Positions 48,144 through 56,575 of a DNA stretch of 64,000 nt are shown here, in pieces (position 1 is the first letter of the stretch; each line of letters opens with the position of its first letter). The stretch is from an uncultured Clostridia bacterium (GTDB taxonomy: Bacteria > Bacillota > Clostridia > Christensenellales > Borkfalkiaceae): the NCBI GenBank assembly GCA_944346885.1, contig CALVMR010000018.1:62001-126000 (forward strand), given 5' to 3'. Position numbers and translations under genes: made by a program. The notes beneath the pieces are model-generated. The model was given only the letters and a program-made list of their open reading frames with translations, did no database searches and was not told the DNA's origin.

Positions 48144-49301
48144 TCAGCCGAGCACGCGCACGCGGAGCACGTTCGCCTGCCCCGTAAGCTCTTTCACCAG
48201 CTTATCGGAGGGCTTTTCGTCGAGGTCGAGGATCATGTACGCCATTTCCTTTTTGGATTTATCCAACAGGTTGGCGATGTTGATGCCCGCCTTGGAAACG
48301 GCAGAGGTGATGGAGGAGATGACGCCTTCCACGTTTTTGTGCATGATGCAGATGCGTGCCGCCGAAGCGCGGGGCGCGGAAACGTCGGGGAAGTTCACGC
48401 TGTGGGTGATGTTTCCGTTTTCGATGTAATCCACCAGCTCTTTTGCCGCCATCTGCGCGCAGTTATCCTCCGCTTCGGGCGTGGAAGCGCCCAAGTGCGG
48501 CACGCACACGATGTTGGGTTCGCCGATGAGGCAGTCGGCGGGGAAGTCGGTGATGTACCGCTCGATCTTGCCGCTGCGCACCGCCGCGAGCACCGCGTCC
48601 GCATCGACCAGTTCGCCGCGCGAGTTGTTGATGAGCACGGCGCCGTCCTTCATGCGGGCAAAGGTCTCGGCGTTGAACATCTTATCCGTATCGGGGGTGA
48701 GGGGAACGTGCACGGTCACAAAGTCTGCGCTCTTGATCAGGGTATCCAGATCGGCGGTGTGCACGCGGTTATCCAAGTGCAGCGCGCCCGCAACCGAGAG
48801 GTAGGGGTCGTAGCCGATGACGTCCATGCCCAGATCCACCGCCGTGTTGGCGACCATCACGCCGATCGCGCCCAGCCCGATCACGCCCAGCGTTTTGCCG
48901 GAGATCTCGTGCCCGACGAATTTGGATTTCCCTTTTTCCACCGCCTTGGAGATGCCTTCGGTGCCTTTGAGCGTCTTCACCCAGTCGATGGCGTCCACGA
49001 TCTTTCTCCCGCCGAGGAAGAGCTCGCAGATGACCAGCTCTTTGACGGCGTTGGCGTTTGCGCCCGGCGTGTTGAAAACGACGATGCCCTTATCGGTGCA
49101 GGCGGGGATGGGGATGTTGTTCGTGCCCGCTCCCGCGCGCGCCACGGCGAGCAGGTTGCTGCCGAGGGGGTATTCGTGCATGTTGAAGCTGCGCAGCATG
49201 ATGCCGTCCGGGTTTTCGGCTTCTTTGGTAAAGGTGTAGCCCGCGGGGAACTCTTTATCCGCTACGGGGCTGATCTCGTTGAGTTTGAGGATCTGCGGCA
49301 T
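48144..49301 (-). CDS. serA: D-3-phosphoglycerate dehydrogenase with C-terminal ACT domain
   Basis: The 385-residue protein has the 2-hydroxyacid dehydrogenase fold: NAD motif GVIGLGAIGVMVAN (about residues 140-153), the Arg block INNSRGELVD, and the catalytic His in PHLGASTPEAE. An ACT domain occupies about residues 315-385 (MHKNVEGVISSITSAVSKAG), usually the serine sensor. It oxidises 3-phosphoglycerate in the first step of serine synthesis. It lies 27 nt after serC on the same strand. Confidence 0.93.
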   Translation of the reverse strand: MPQILKLNEISPVADKEFPAGYTFTKEAENPDGIMLRSFNMHEYPLGSNLLAVARAGAGTNNIPIPACTDKGIVVFNTPGANANAVKELVICELFLGGRKIVDAIDWVKTLKGTEGISKAVEKGKSKFVGHEISGKTLGVIGLGAIGVMVANTAVDLGMDVIGYDPYLSVAGALHLDNRVHTADLDTLIKSADFVTVHVPLTPDTDKMFNAETFARMKDGAVLINNSRGELVDADAVLAAVRSGKIERYITDFPADCLIGEPNIVCVPHLGASTPEAEDNCAQMAAKELVDYIENGNITHSVNFPDVSAPRASAARICIMHKNVEGVISSITSAVSKAGINIANLLDKSKKEMAYMILDLDEKPSDKLVKELTGQANVLRVRVLG

Positions 49302-49328
49302 TGTTCTTTCTCCTTGTCGTATGGTATG

Positions 49329-50402
49329 TTATGCGTTCGCTTTTTCAAACTTTTTCATGAACTCGATGAGCTTTTTCACGCCGTCTACGGGCATGGCGTT
49401 GTAGATGGAGGCGCGCATGCCGCCGACGAGGCGGTGCCCTTTCAGGCTTACGAGCCCTTCCGCCTTCGCTTCGGCAACGAACTTCGCGTCCGTATCTTTA
49501 TCGGGCGTTACGAAGGGCACGTTCATGATGGAGCGGTACTTCTTTTCCACGCTGTTGGTGTAGAACTTCGAATTGTCGATAAAGTCGTACAAAAGCCCCG
49601 CTTTGTATTCGTTGACTTTGTTGATCTCCTTGATGCCGCCCAGCTTGATGAGGTGGCGGAACACGAGGTTCGCCATGTAGATGGCAAAGCAGGGAGGGGT
49701 ATTGTACAGCGAGCCGTTTTCCGCCTGCGTCTTCCATTTGAGCATGGTCGGGCACTGCGGCAGCGGGTTTTCGATGAGGTCTTTGCGCGCGATGACGATG
49801 GTCACGCCCGCGGGCGCCACGTTCTTCTGCGCGCCGGCGTAGATGACGCCGAACTTCGTTACGTCTACTTCGCGGGAGAGGATCTCCGAGCTCATATCCG
49901 CCACCAGCGGCGCCTTCACGTCGGGAAATTCCACATAGCGGGTGCCGAAGATGGTGTTGTTCGAGCAAATGTGCACATAATCCGCGTCGTCGTTGAAGGG
50001 GATCGCCTTTACGTCGGGGATGTAGGTATAGGTCTTATCCTCGGAGGAGGCAACGCAGCGCGCTTCGCCGAAGATCTTGCCTTCCTGCCATGCCTTTTTG
50101 GAGAAGTTGCCCGTCACAACGTAATCCGCTTTGCCCGTGTGCATCAAGTTGAGGGGCACGGCGGCAAACTGCTGGCTGGCGCCGCCCTGCACAAAGAGCA
50201 CGCAGTACTCTTCGGGGATGTTCATGAGCTTGCGCAGGTTGGCTTCCGCCTCTTCCACAATGGCAGAAAACGCCTTGTCGCGGTGGCTGATCTCGCATAC
50301 GCTCATGCCCGTTCCCGCAAAATCGAGGAGCTCTTTTTGCGCCTCTTCCAAAACTTCGAGAGGAAGCATGGAAGGACCTGCCGAAAAATTGTAAACTCTC
50401 AT
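49329..50402 (-). CDS. serC: Phosphoserine aminotransferase
   Basis: The 357-residue PLP enzyme begins MRVYNFSAGPSMLPLEVLEE, the SerC hallmark. It has the PLP-phosphate region VQGGASQQFAA, the PLP lysine in YAGAQKNVAPAG and the C-terminal VGGMRASIYNAMP. It makes phosphoserine from phosphohydroxypyruvate, the product of serA. ATG 50402 has AAGGAGAACAGGC upstream; an upstream in-frame start lies across the promoter and is rejected. Confidence 0.95.
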   Translation of the reverse strand: MRVYNFSAGPSMLPLEVLEEAQKELLDFAGTGMSVCEISHRDKAFSAIVEEAEANLRKLMNIPEEYCVLFVQGGASQQFAAVPLNLMHTGKADYVVTGNFSKKAWQEGKIFGEARCVASSEDKTYTYIPDVKAIPFNDDADYVHICSNNTIFGTRYVEFPDVKAPLVADMSSEILSREVDVTKFGVIYAGAQKNVAPAGVTIVIARKDLIENPLPQCPTMLKWKTQAENGSLYNTPPCFAIYMANLVFRHLIKLGGIKEINKVNEYKAGLLYDFIDNSKFYTNSVEKKYRSIMNVPFVTPDKDTDAKFVAEAKAEGLVSLKGHRLVGGMRASIYNAMPVDGVKKLIEFMKKFEKANA

Positions 50403-50447
50403 TGCCTGTTCTCCTTGGGGATCGCTCCCGTATATACTGTCTTGTGT

Positions 50448-50477
50448 ATTATACCACGTCCGCGCAAATTTTGACAA
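50448..50477 (-). promoter_or_regulatory. Promoter of serC-serA
   Basis: On the minus strand TTGTCA (50477-50472) and TATAAT (50453-50448) are 18 nt apart. Confidence 0.6.
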
Positions 50478-50580
50478 GTCTTTCGGGCGGTCTGCAAGGG
50501 CGGCGGCGAAAAATTTTTCCCGCTTTCGTATGAATTGTGCCCGCGGCGGAAAAAATAAACAAATAAAAAGCGATAAAGTA

Positions 50581-50609
50581 TTTACAATTTCCTGTTTTTG
50601 TAGTAAAAT
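50581..50609 (+). promoter_or_regulatory. Promoter of the coiled-coil gene
   Basis: TTTACA (50581-50586) and TAAAAT (50604-50609), spacing 17 nt. Confidence 0.6.
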
Positions 50610-50666
50610 GGTATACGGAATATTCTATGACGCAGTGCTGCGGCAAGCAGGCTGGGAGGAGGCACC

Positions 50667-52511
50667 ATGTCCGAACCTACCGAAAACAGGGGGAAGTCTG
50701 TTTCTTTGTTGGACCGGTTGAAGTCTACGGATAAATTTTTGGCAGAAATGCGCTCCGTGCTCTCGTCGATGGACGAGATCGACGGGATGCGCCGCGGGCG
50801 CGGCGAGCCCGTGACGGACGAGTTTGGCGGATATAAGCGTTCTTCCGTCACAAAGCTGGTGGAGGGCTTGGAAAAACAGCGCGAGAGCATCCTTGCGGAG
50901 CTCGCCGCCGAGGAAGAAAAACTTTCTCGCCGCGCCAAAGAGGAAGCGGCGGCGCGCAAGCGCGCCGAAGCGCAGAACGCGCAGCTTTCCCGCCGCGCGC
51001 AAGAGGAGGCGGAAGCGCGCAAACGCGCCGAGGAGCGCCGCGCCGAGGAAAACGCCCGCATCACCGCCGTGGAGAGATCGGTCAAGGAGAGCGAAGAGCG
51101 CCGCCTTGCCCAAGTGCGCCAAGAGGAAGAGGCGCGCCGCAGCGAACACCCGCTGGAAAGTTTCCGCCGCGGCGACCCCACGCTGGCGCTGGAAAGCATG
51201 TACGAGGGGCTTTCGCTGGATATCGAAAAGCTGCGCGACGACGTTTTGCAGGAGATGCGCTATACCTATAAGCAGGATATGGCGATCTACGACGATCTGA
51301 GCGAGCGGATCGAATCCATCAAAAAAACGGAGCTGGATAAAGGCGCCATCGAAGAGAGCATCCGCCCCTTGCAGGAAAAGATCGAAGCGCTTGCGCCCAT
51401 CGATTACGAGCAGCTTGCCGACGGCGTTGCGGCAAGGGTGATCGCGGGCGGCATCGATTACGACGTGCTTGCGCGGCACATCGCCGAGATCATGGAGCAA
51501 AACGCGCCCGCGCAGCAGGCGCTGATCGCGCCGCAGAGCGCGAAAGAGGAGCTGGCGGGTGTCGAGCGCCGTTTAGACGAGCTGCAAAACGTGTTGCAGG
51601 GCGCCGTTTCCGTCAAACAGATGCCCGAATTCCGCAAGCTGGACGAGTGCATCGCGCAGTATTTGCGCACCGCTTCGTACGAACTGATCCCCGATATCCT
51701 GCTCGCGGCGGACGCGGCGAAGAACACCGCAAACCGCTACATCGTGAGCGGGAACAACCTGCGCGGGGAAACGATGCTTTCGGATATCCGCATCCGCCTT
51801 TCGCGGGTGGTGGTGAGCGGCTCTGCCGCCTGCACCGCCGTGGCGGACGCCGTTACGGCGCACAACCTCGCCGTTACCTATTCGCCCGAAGCGATGGAAG
51901 CGTTCCGCCAAGCGTGCGTGGAATTTGAACAGAGTTCCGCCATCCCGCAGGACGAGATCGCGGCGCGTCTGCGCCGCGCCAAATTCGCGCTGCTCGGCGA
52001 CGGGGAGGCGGACGCCGCCGACGAAGAGCTCATGCAGGAGATGCTCGCCGCGCGCGAAAGCGCGGGCAGCATGCCGGGGCAGGAGCAGATGGACGCCTTC
52101 AACGGGTTCAAGCGCGATCTGATGGCGTTCAATCTCTCGTACTTTATCGACCTTACGCCGCCGCTGCCCGAACAGAGCGAAAAGGATGCGGCGTCTTTGG
52201 ATACGCAGGCGATCTTGGAAGCGATCGCGCGGCTCGGCGCACGCCCGCAGCAGGAGACCGCCGTCTCCGCGCAGCAGCCCGCGCCGCAGGCAGATCTTGC
52301 GCAGGCAATGCCGCCGCGCACCGCGGCGGTGAAAAAACCGCGCACGCTGCGCGCCGCCGTCTCTTCCAAAGACAATCGTTTGGAAAAAACCGATCAGCCG
52401 CTGCGCACGGTGAAGCGGAAGCTCGACCTGACCCACCGCACGGAGGAGGACCTCTCGCGCAAGGTGGTGGAGGATCTCGCTCTGCGCATTGCCAACAGCA
52501 GGGTAAAATAA
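50667..52511 (+). CDS. Large coiled-coil cytoplasmic protein, unknown function
   Basis: The 614-residue protein has no signal or membrane segment. Residues about 65-165 are a strongly charged coiled coil (RRAQEEAEARKRAEERRAEE); a helical domain follows (about 170-470), then a Pro/Ala/Gln-rich linker and a basic end (LRTVKRKLDLTHRTEEDLSR). I recognise no family. The layout, coiled coil then globular helical domain then basic tail, could suit a cytoskeletal or nucleoid-associated scaffold, but this is only inference. GGGAGGAGGCACC precedes ATG 50667. The gene sits between divergent serC and rnj with its own promoter and a terminator. Confidence 0.7.
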   Translation: MSEPTENRGKSVSLLDRLKSTDKFLAEMRSVLSSMDEIDGMRRGRGEPVTDEFGGYKRSSVTKLVEGLEKQRESILAELAAEEEKLSRRAKEEAAARKRAEAQNAQLSRRAQEEAEARKRAEERRAEENARITAVERSVKESEERRLAQVRQEEEARRSEHPLESFRRGDPTLALESMYEGLSLDIEKLRDDVLQEMRYTYKQDMAIYDDLSERIESIKKTELDKGAIEESIRPLQEKIEALAPIDYEQLADGVAARVIAGGIDYDVLARHIAEIMEQNAPAQQALIAPQSAKEELAGVERRLDELQNVLQGAVSVKQMPEFRKLDECIAQYLRTASYELIPDILLAADAAKNTANRYIVSGNNLRGETMLSDIRIRLSRVVVSGSAACTAVADAVTAHNLAVTYSPEAMEAFRQACVEFEQSSAIPQDEIAARLRRAKFALLGDGEADAADEELMQEMLAARESAGSMPGQEQMDAFNGFKRDLMAFNLSYFIDLTPPLPEQSEKDAASLDTQAILEAIARLGARPQQETAVSAQQPAPQADLAQAMPPRTAAVKKPRTLRAAVSSKDNRLEKTDQPLRTVKRKLDLTHRTEEDLSRKVVEDLALRIANSRVK

Positions 52512-52540
52512 GAACGCGCCGCGGCGCAAACAAAAGAGGA

Positions 52541-52574
52541 AAAGGGGGCTGAAATCATCATTCAGCCCTTTTGT
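52541..52574 (+). terminator. Terminator after the coiled-coil gene
   Basis: AAAGGGGGCTGAA pairs with TTCAGCCCTTT around ATCATCA; TTTTG follows in part within the stem. Confidence 0.7.
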
Positions 52575-52617
52575 ATGCAAGAGCGCCCGCACGCAGCGGG
52601 CGGGAAAGGAGAATAAC

Positions 52618-54480
52618 GTGAAGCAATCGCAAACAAAAGCCCCGCAGGGCAAAAACGGAAAGCGCGGGCATGTGCTCCCGCAGTATGCGGGGAAGGCGGA
52701 ACAGCGCGTGCGGCAGGAGGAAAAGCAAAAGCCTGCCGAGCACGGAAAAAAGGCGGCGTTTGCCGCACGGGAAGGGGCGCGCGCTTCCGCCGCAGGGCAA
52801 AAAAAGAAGCAAAAAGGGCGGGTAAAGAACCCCGTCAAGATCATTTTCCTCGGCGGCGTGGGCGAGATCGGCAAAAACATGACCGCCCTCGAATGCGGGA
52901 ACGACATTCTGATCATCGACGCGGGGCTGACCTTCCCGGACGAGCAGCTCCCCGGCATCGACCTCGTTATCCCGGATATCAGCTATCTCGTCGCCAACAA
53001 AAGCAAAGTGCGCGGGCTGGTCTTAACGCACGGGCACGAGGACCACGTCGGGGGCATTGCCTATCTTCTCAAAGAGATCAACTGCCCCGTTTACGGCACC
53101 AAACTTACCCTCGCCTTGGCGGATAACAAACTGCGCGAGCAGCACATCAACAAGGCGCAGCTGCTGTGCGTAAAGCCGGGCGATACCGTCCGCCTCGGCT
53201 GTTTCGGGGTGGAGTTCATCAACGTGAACCATTCCATCGCGGGCGCGGTGGCGCTCTCCGTCGATACGCCGCAGGGCAGGATCTTCCACAGCGGCGACTT
53301 CAAGATCGATCTGACGCCCGTTGCGGGCGCGCCCATCGACCTTTCCCGCATTGCCGAGATCGGGCGGGAGGGGGTGGAACTTCTGCTGTGCGAATCCACC
53401 AACGTAGAGCGCCCCGGCTACACCATGAGCGAAACGGTAGTGGGCACCACGCTCGATCATCTCTTTGCCGAAAACGCGAACCGGCGCATCATCGTGGCAA
53501 CGTTTGCCTCCAACGTGCACCGTTTGCAGCAGATCGTGGATATCGCCGCAAAATACAGGAGAAAGGTCGCGCTCTCCGGCAGGAGCATGCTCAACGTGGC
53601 AGACGCCGCCGCCAAGATCGGGGAGCTGACCATCCCCGAAGGCGTGCTCATCGACGTGGAAAAGATCAAAAATTATTTTGACCGCGAGATCGTGATCGTT
53701 TCCACGGGCAGCCAGGGGGAGCCGATGAGCGCGCTTACGCGCATGGCGGCGGGGGAATTCAACAAAGTTACCATCGGCGCAAACGATACCATCATCATTT
53801 CGGCGAGCCCCATTCCCGGCAACGAAAAGATGATCTACAACGTGATCAACAATCTCTACCGCAAAGGGGCGAACGTCGTATACGAAACGCTGGAAAAGAT
53901 CCACGTTTCCGGGCACGCCTGCCAGGAAGAATTGAAGATCCTGCACACCCTTTTAAAGCCGCACTTTTTCATCCCCGTGCACGGCGAATACCGGCATTTG
54001 CAGCGGCATGCGCGCCTTGCCGCCGAGCTTGGGATGAGCGAAAACAACATCCTCATTGCGGATATCGGCAACTGCGTCGAGCTGGCGCGCCAAAGCATGC
54101 AGTTCGGCGAAAGCGTTTCCTCCGGTTCCCGCCTCGTAGACGGCGGCAGCTTGGAGGATAAGGAAAACAGCATCGTCATGAAGGACCGTAAACACCTCTC
54201 CGAGGACGGCATCTTTGTCATCACCGCCTGCGTTTCGGAGCGCAGCGGCGATCTTTTGAGCGATCCTTCCGTCGTCGTGCGCGGCTTCGTCATGCCCGAA
54301 AACGCGGATTACGTTGCCGAAGTCAAGCGCATCGCCGTCGGCTGCTGCGACCGTTCGCTGGTGCAGCGCGATACCGACAACACCGAACTTGCCGCCGCCA
54401 TCAAAAAAGCGGTGAAAAACTTTATTTATAAAAAGACCAAGCAAAACCCCGTCATCATGGCGAACATCGTACGGCTGTGA
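52618..54480 (+). CDS. rnj: Ribonuclease J
   Basis: The 620-residue protein is a metallo-beta-lactamase/beta-CASP nuclease: FLGGVGEIGKNM, the zinc motif HGHEDHVGG (about residues 140-148), HSGDFKID, the beta-CASP blocks ATFASNVHRLQQI and STGSQGEPMSAL, and PVHGEYRHL. It matures and degrades RNA by endo- and 5'-3' exonuclease action. The first 70 residues are a Lys/Gln/Ala-rich extension absent from B. subtilis RNase J1. GTG 52618 follows AAAGGAGAATAAC. The next gene overlaps the stop (GTGA). Confidence 0.94.
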   Translation: MKQSQTKAPQGKNGKRGHVLPQYAGKAEQRVRQEEKQKPAEHGKKAAFAAREGARASAAGQKKKQKGRVKNPVKIIFLGGVGEIGKNMTALECGNDILIIDAGLTFPDEQLPGIDLVIPDISYLVANKSKVRGLVLTHGHEDHVGGIAYLLKEINCPVYGTKLTLALADNKLREQHINKAQLLCVKPGDTVRLGCFGVEFINVNHSIAGAVALSVDTPQGRIFHSGDFKIDLTPVAGAPIDLSRIAEIGREGVELLLCESTNVERPGYTMSETVVGTTLDHLFAENANRRIIVATFASNVHRLQQIVDIAAKYRRKVALSGRSMLNVADAAAKIGELTIPEGVLIDVEKIKNYFDREIVIVSTGSQGEPMSALTRMAAGEFNKVTIGANDTIIISASPIPGNEKMIYNVINNLYRKGANVVYETLEKIHVSGHACQEELKILHTLLKPHFFIPVHGEYRHLQRHARLAAELGMSENNILIADIGNCVELARQSMQFGESVSSGSRLVDGGSLEDKENSIVMKDRKHLSEDGIFVITACVSERSGDLLSDPSVVVRGFVMPENADYVAEVKRIAVGCCDRSLVQRDTDNTELAAAIKKAVKNFIYKKTKQNPVIMANIVRL

Positions 54481-55214
54481 ACGAAGTTTTGCTGCGCGGC
54501 GCGCCCTCCGCGCGGGGCGAGGGCGCCCGCCGCACGGGCGCCTTTGCGGCGGCGGGGAGAGCCGCGCCGCTTTCCGCTCTGTGCGCGGCGGATACGAAAG
54601 CGGAGCTTTCCGCTCTGCCCGCCCGCCTTTTGGCGCTGCGGGAGGGGGCAAAGCAGGGGCGGGACCCGACCGCCGCGGACGAAACGCTCGCCGTGCTGCT
54701 GCATATCGGAAAAACGCTGCCCGCGCGCCGTGTTTTGGAGATCGGAACGGGCGAGGGGTACACCGCCGCCGCATTGGCGCTTGCCTGCCCGCGGGCGGAG
54801 ATCGTTACGGTCGAGGCGGACGCGGTGCGCTGCGCCGCCGCGCGCAGGCTGTTTGCGGCGCTGGGCGTTGCGGGGCGGGTCACTTCGCTCTTTGCGGATG
54901 CTGCCGCCGCCCTCGGCGCGCAGCAAGGAGCGTTCGATCTCATCTTTTTGGACGGGCCAAAGGCGCAGTACGTGCATTGGCTGCCGCGGCTGAAAGCGCT
55001 GCTTAGTGTGGGCGGCGTGCTTGCCGCCGACGACGTGCTGCTGTACGGCTGGGCAGACGGAAGTGCGCCCGTGCCGTACAAGCGGCGCTCCATCGCCGCG
55101 CGCCTCGGCGAGTACCTTGCCGCCGTGCAGGGCGACGCAGAGCTGGAAACCCTGCTTTTGCGCTGCGGCGAAGGGCTGGCGATCACAAGGAAACTTTGCG
55201 CCGCTCCCGCGTAA
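54477..55214 (+). CDS. trmR: tRNA 5-hydroxyuridine methyltransferase TrmR-type (O-methyltransferase family 3)
   Basis: The 245-residue protein has the SAM-binding motif VLEIGTGEGYTAAALALA (about residues 86-103), an acidic strand end VTVEAD and the FDLIFLDGPKAQY block of class I O-methyltransferases. The next gene is a U32 peptidase-family protein; the same pair in B. subtilis (yrrM with yrrN/yrrO) makes 5-methoxyuridine at tRNA position 34, TrmR adding the methyl group. The function is assigned from this context. It starts at GTG 54477 overlapping rnj. About 45 poorly conserved N-terminal residues could mean a later start. Its 3' end is part of a tandem duplication. Confidence 0.75.
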   Translation: MNEVLLRGAPSARGEGARRTGAFAAAGRAAPLSALCAADTKAELSALPARLLALREGAKQGRDPTAADETLAVLLHIGKTLPARRVLEIGTGEGYTAAALALACPRAEIVTVEADAVRCAAARRLFAALGVAGRVTSLFADAAAALGAQQGAFDLIFLDGPKAQYVHWLPRLKALLSVGGVLAADDVLLYGWADGSAPVPYKRRSIAARLGEYLAAVQGDAELETLLLRCGEGLAITRKLCAAPA

Positions 55215-55298
55215 GGGCGCAGCGGTTTGCGGTAAAGAGAACCGAAGAGGAAACTTTGCGCCGCTCCCGCGTAAGGGGCGCGGCGGTTTGCGGTAAAG
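55188..55298 (+). repeat. Tandem 50-bp direct repeat across the trmR-trhP junction
   Basis: Copy 1 (55188-55237) covers the last codons and stop of trmR; copy 2 (55248-55298) lies in the gap before trhP. They differ by a G insertion and one substitution (GGGCGCAGC versus GGGGCGCGGC); the period is about 60 bp. The repeat is therefore a recent duplication of the trmR end. Confidence 0.85.
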
Positions 55299-55306
55299 GT
55301 GCAAGG

Positions 55307-56488
55307 ATGCCCGTTGAACTTCTTGCTCCCGCGGGAGATTTTGAAAAACTGAAAACGGCGCTGTACTTCGGCGCGGACGCGGTATATTTGGGCGGAAAGG
55401 AGTTTTCTCTGCGCGCTTTTGCCGATAATTTTACGGGCGAGGAGCTGCAAAGCGCCGTCGCCTACGCGCACGCGCGCGGAAAAAAGGTATACGTGACCGT
55501 CAACGTGTTTGCGCGGAACGAAGATTTTGCGAGGCTGGGAGAGTACGCTTCCTATTTGCAGCAGATCGGCGCGGACGCCGCCCTCGTCACCGATGCGGGC
55601 GTGCTTTCCGTCATAAAAAACGCCGCGCCGCGTTTGCCGATTCATCTTTCGACCCAAGCGAACACGACCAACAAGTACGCGGCAAAATTTTGGCAGGAGC
55701 AGGGCGTATCCCGCATTGTGCTCGCGCGCGAACTCTCTTTAAAGGAGATTGCCGCCATCCGCGAGTTTTGCCCCGGTTTGGAGCTGGAAGCGTTTGTGCA
55801 CGGCGCCATGTGCATTTCGTACAGCGGCAGATGCCTGCTGAGCAATTATTTGGACGGGCGCGATTCCAACCGCGGGGCATGTGTGCAGGCGTGCAGGTGG
55901 CGGTACCGCGTCACGCCGGAGGGCGGAAAACAGCCCTTGGACGCCGAAGAGGACGCCCGCGGGACCTATCTTTTGAACAGCAAAGATCTGAACATGCTCG
56001 CGCACCTTTCCGAGCTGGAAGCGGCAGGGGTGTGTTCTTTTAAGATCGAGGGGCGCATGAAGAGCCGTTACTACGTTGCCGACGTGGTAAACGCCTACCG
56101 CCGCGCGCTGGACGGGGCGCCGCTTTCCGCCATGCAGGAAGAGCTGGAAAAGTGCGCCCACCGCGATTTTACGGTTGCCTATGCGTTCGGCGCAAATGCG
56201 CATACGGTCAACTATGCAAATGCGCAGGCGAAGGGTACCCGCGAATACGTTGCCGACGTGTTGGAGGGAGGAAAAACGCCTCTCGTGCAGATGCGCGGCA
56301 GGTTCCGCCGCGGCGATGTGTTGGAGGTCTTATCGCCCTCCGCTTCGTTCAACCTCACGTTTGCGGCGGAGGGAATGTGCGCCGAAGACGGTACGCCCGT
56401 TGCAGACGCCAAGCTCGTTTTGCAAAAACTGCGCCTCGCCTGCCCGTATCCGCTGCACGCGGGGGATATTTTGCGGCGGGTGCCGTAA
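55307..56488 (+). CDS. trhP: tRNA hydroxylation protein TrhP-type (peptidase U32 family)
   Basis: The 393-residue protein starts MPVELLAPAGDFEKLKTALY and has GADAVYLGGKEFSLRA, EAFVHGAMCISYSGRCLLSN with NRGACVQACRWRY (Cys cluster typical of U32 proteins) and FKIEGRMKSRYYVADVVNAY. Although called peptidases, YrrN/YrrO/YegQ members are needed for prephenate-dependent 5-hydroxyuridine formation in tRNA. The gene follows the matching methyltransferase. ATG 55307 is 5 nt after AAAGG; the open frame upstream is only the tandem repeat. Confidence 0.85.
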   Translation: MPVELLAPAGDFEKLKTALYFGADAVYLGGKEFSLRAFADNFTGEELQSAVAYAHARGKKVYVTVNVFARNEDFARLGEYASYLQQIGADAALVTDAGVLSVIKNAAPRLPIHLSTQANTTNKYAAKFWQEQGVSRIVLARELSLKEIAAIREFCPGLELEAFVHGAMCISYSGRCLLSNYLDGRDSNRGACVQACRWRYRVTPEGGKQPLDAEEDARGTYLLNSKDLNMLAHLSELEAAGVCSFKIEGRMKSRYYVADVVNAYRRALDGAPLSAMQEELEKCAHRDFTVAYAFGANAHTVNYANAQAKGTREYVADVLEGGKTPLVQMRGRFRRGDVLEVLSPSASFNLTFAAEGMCAEDGTPVADAKLVLQKLRLACPYPLHAGDILRRVP

Positions 56489-56575
56489 GCAGGAGGAAAG
56501 GCGCCGCGCGGCGAAAGGGCGGGGCTGCCAAAGGAAACGTTTGCGGAAAAGCGAGAAGGGGGCGAAGAGAGGAAG

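Noticed and set aside
48000..50474. A long plus-strand open frame across serA and serC
   Set aside because: It is antisense to two clear serine-synthesis genes.
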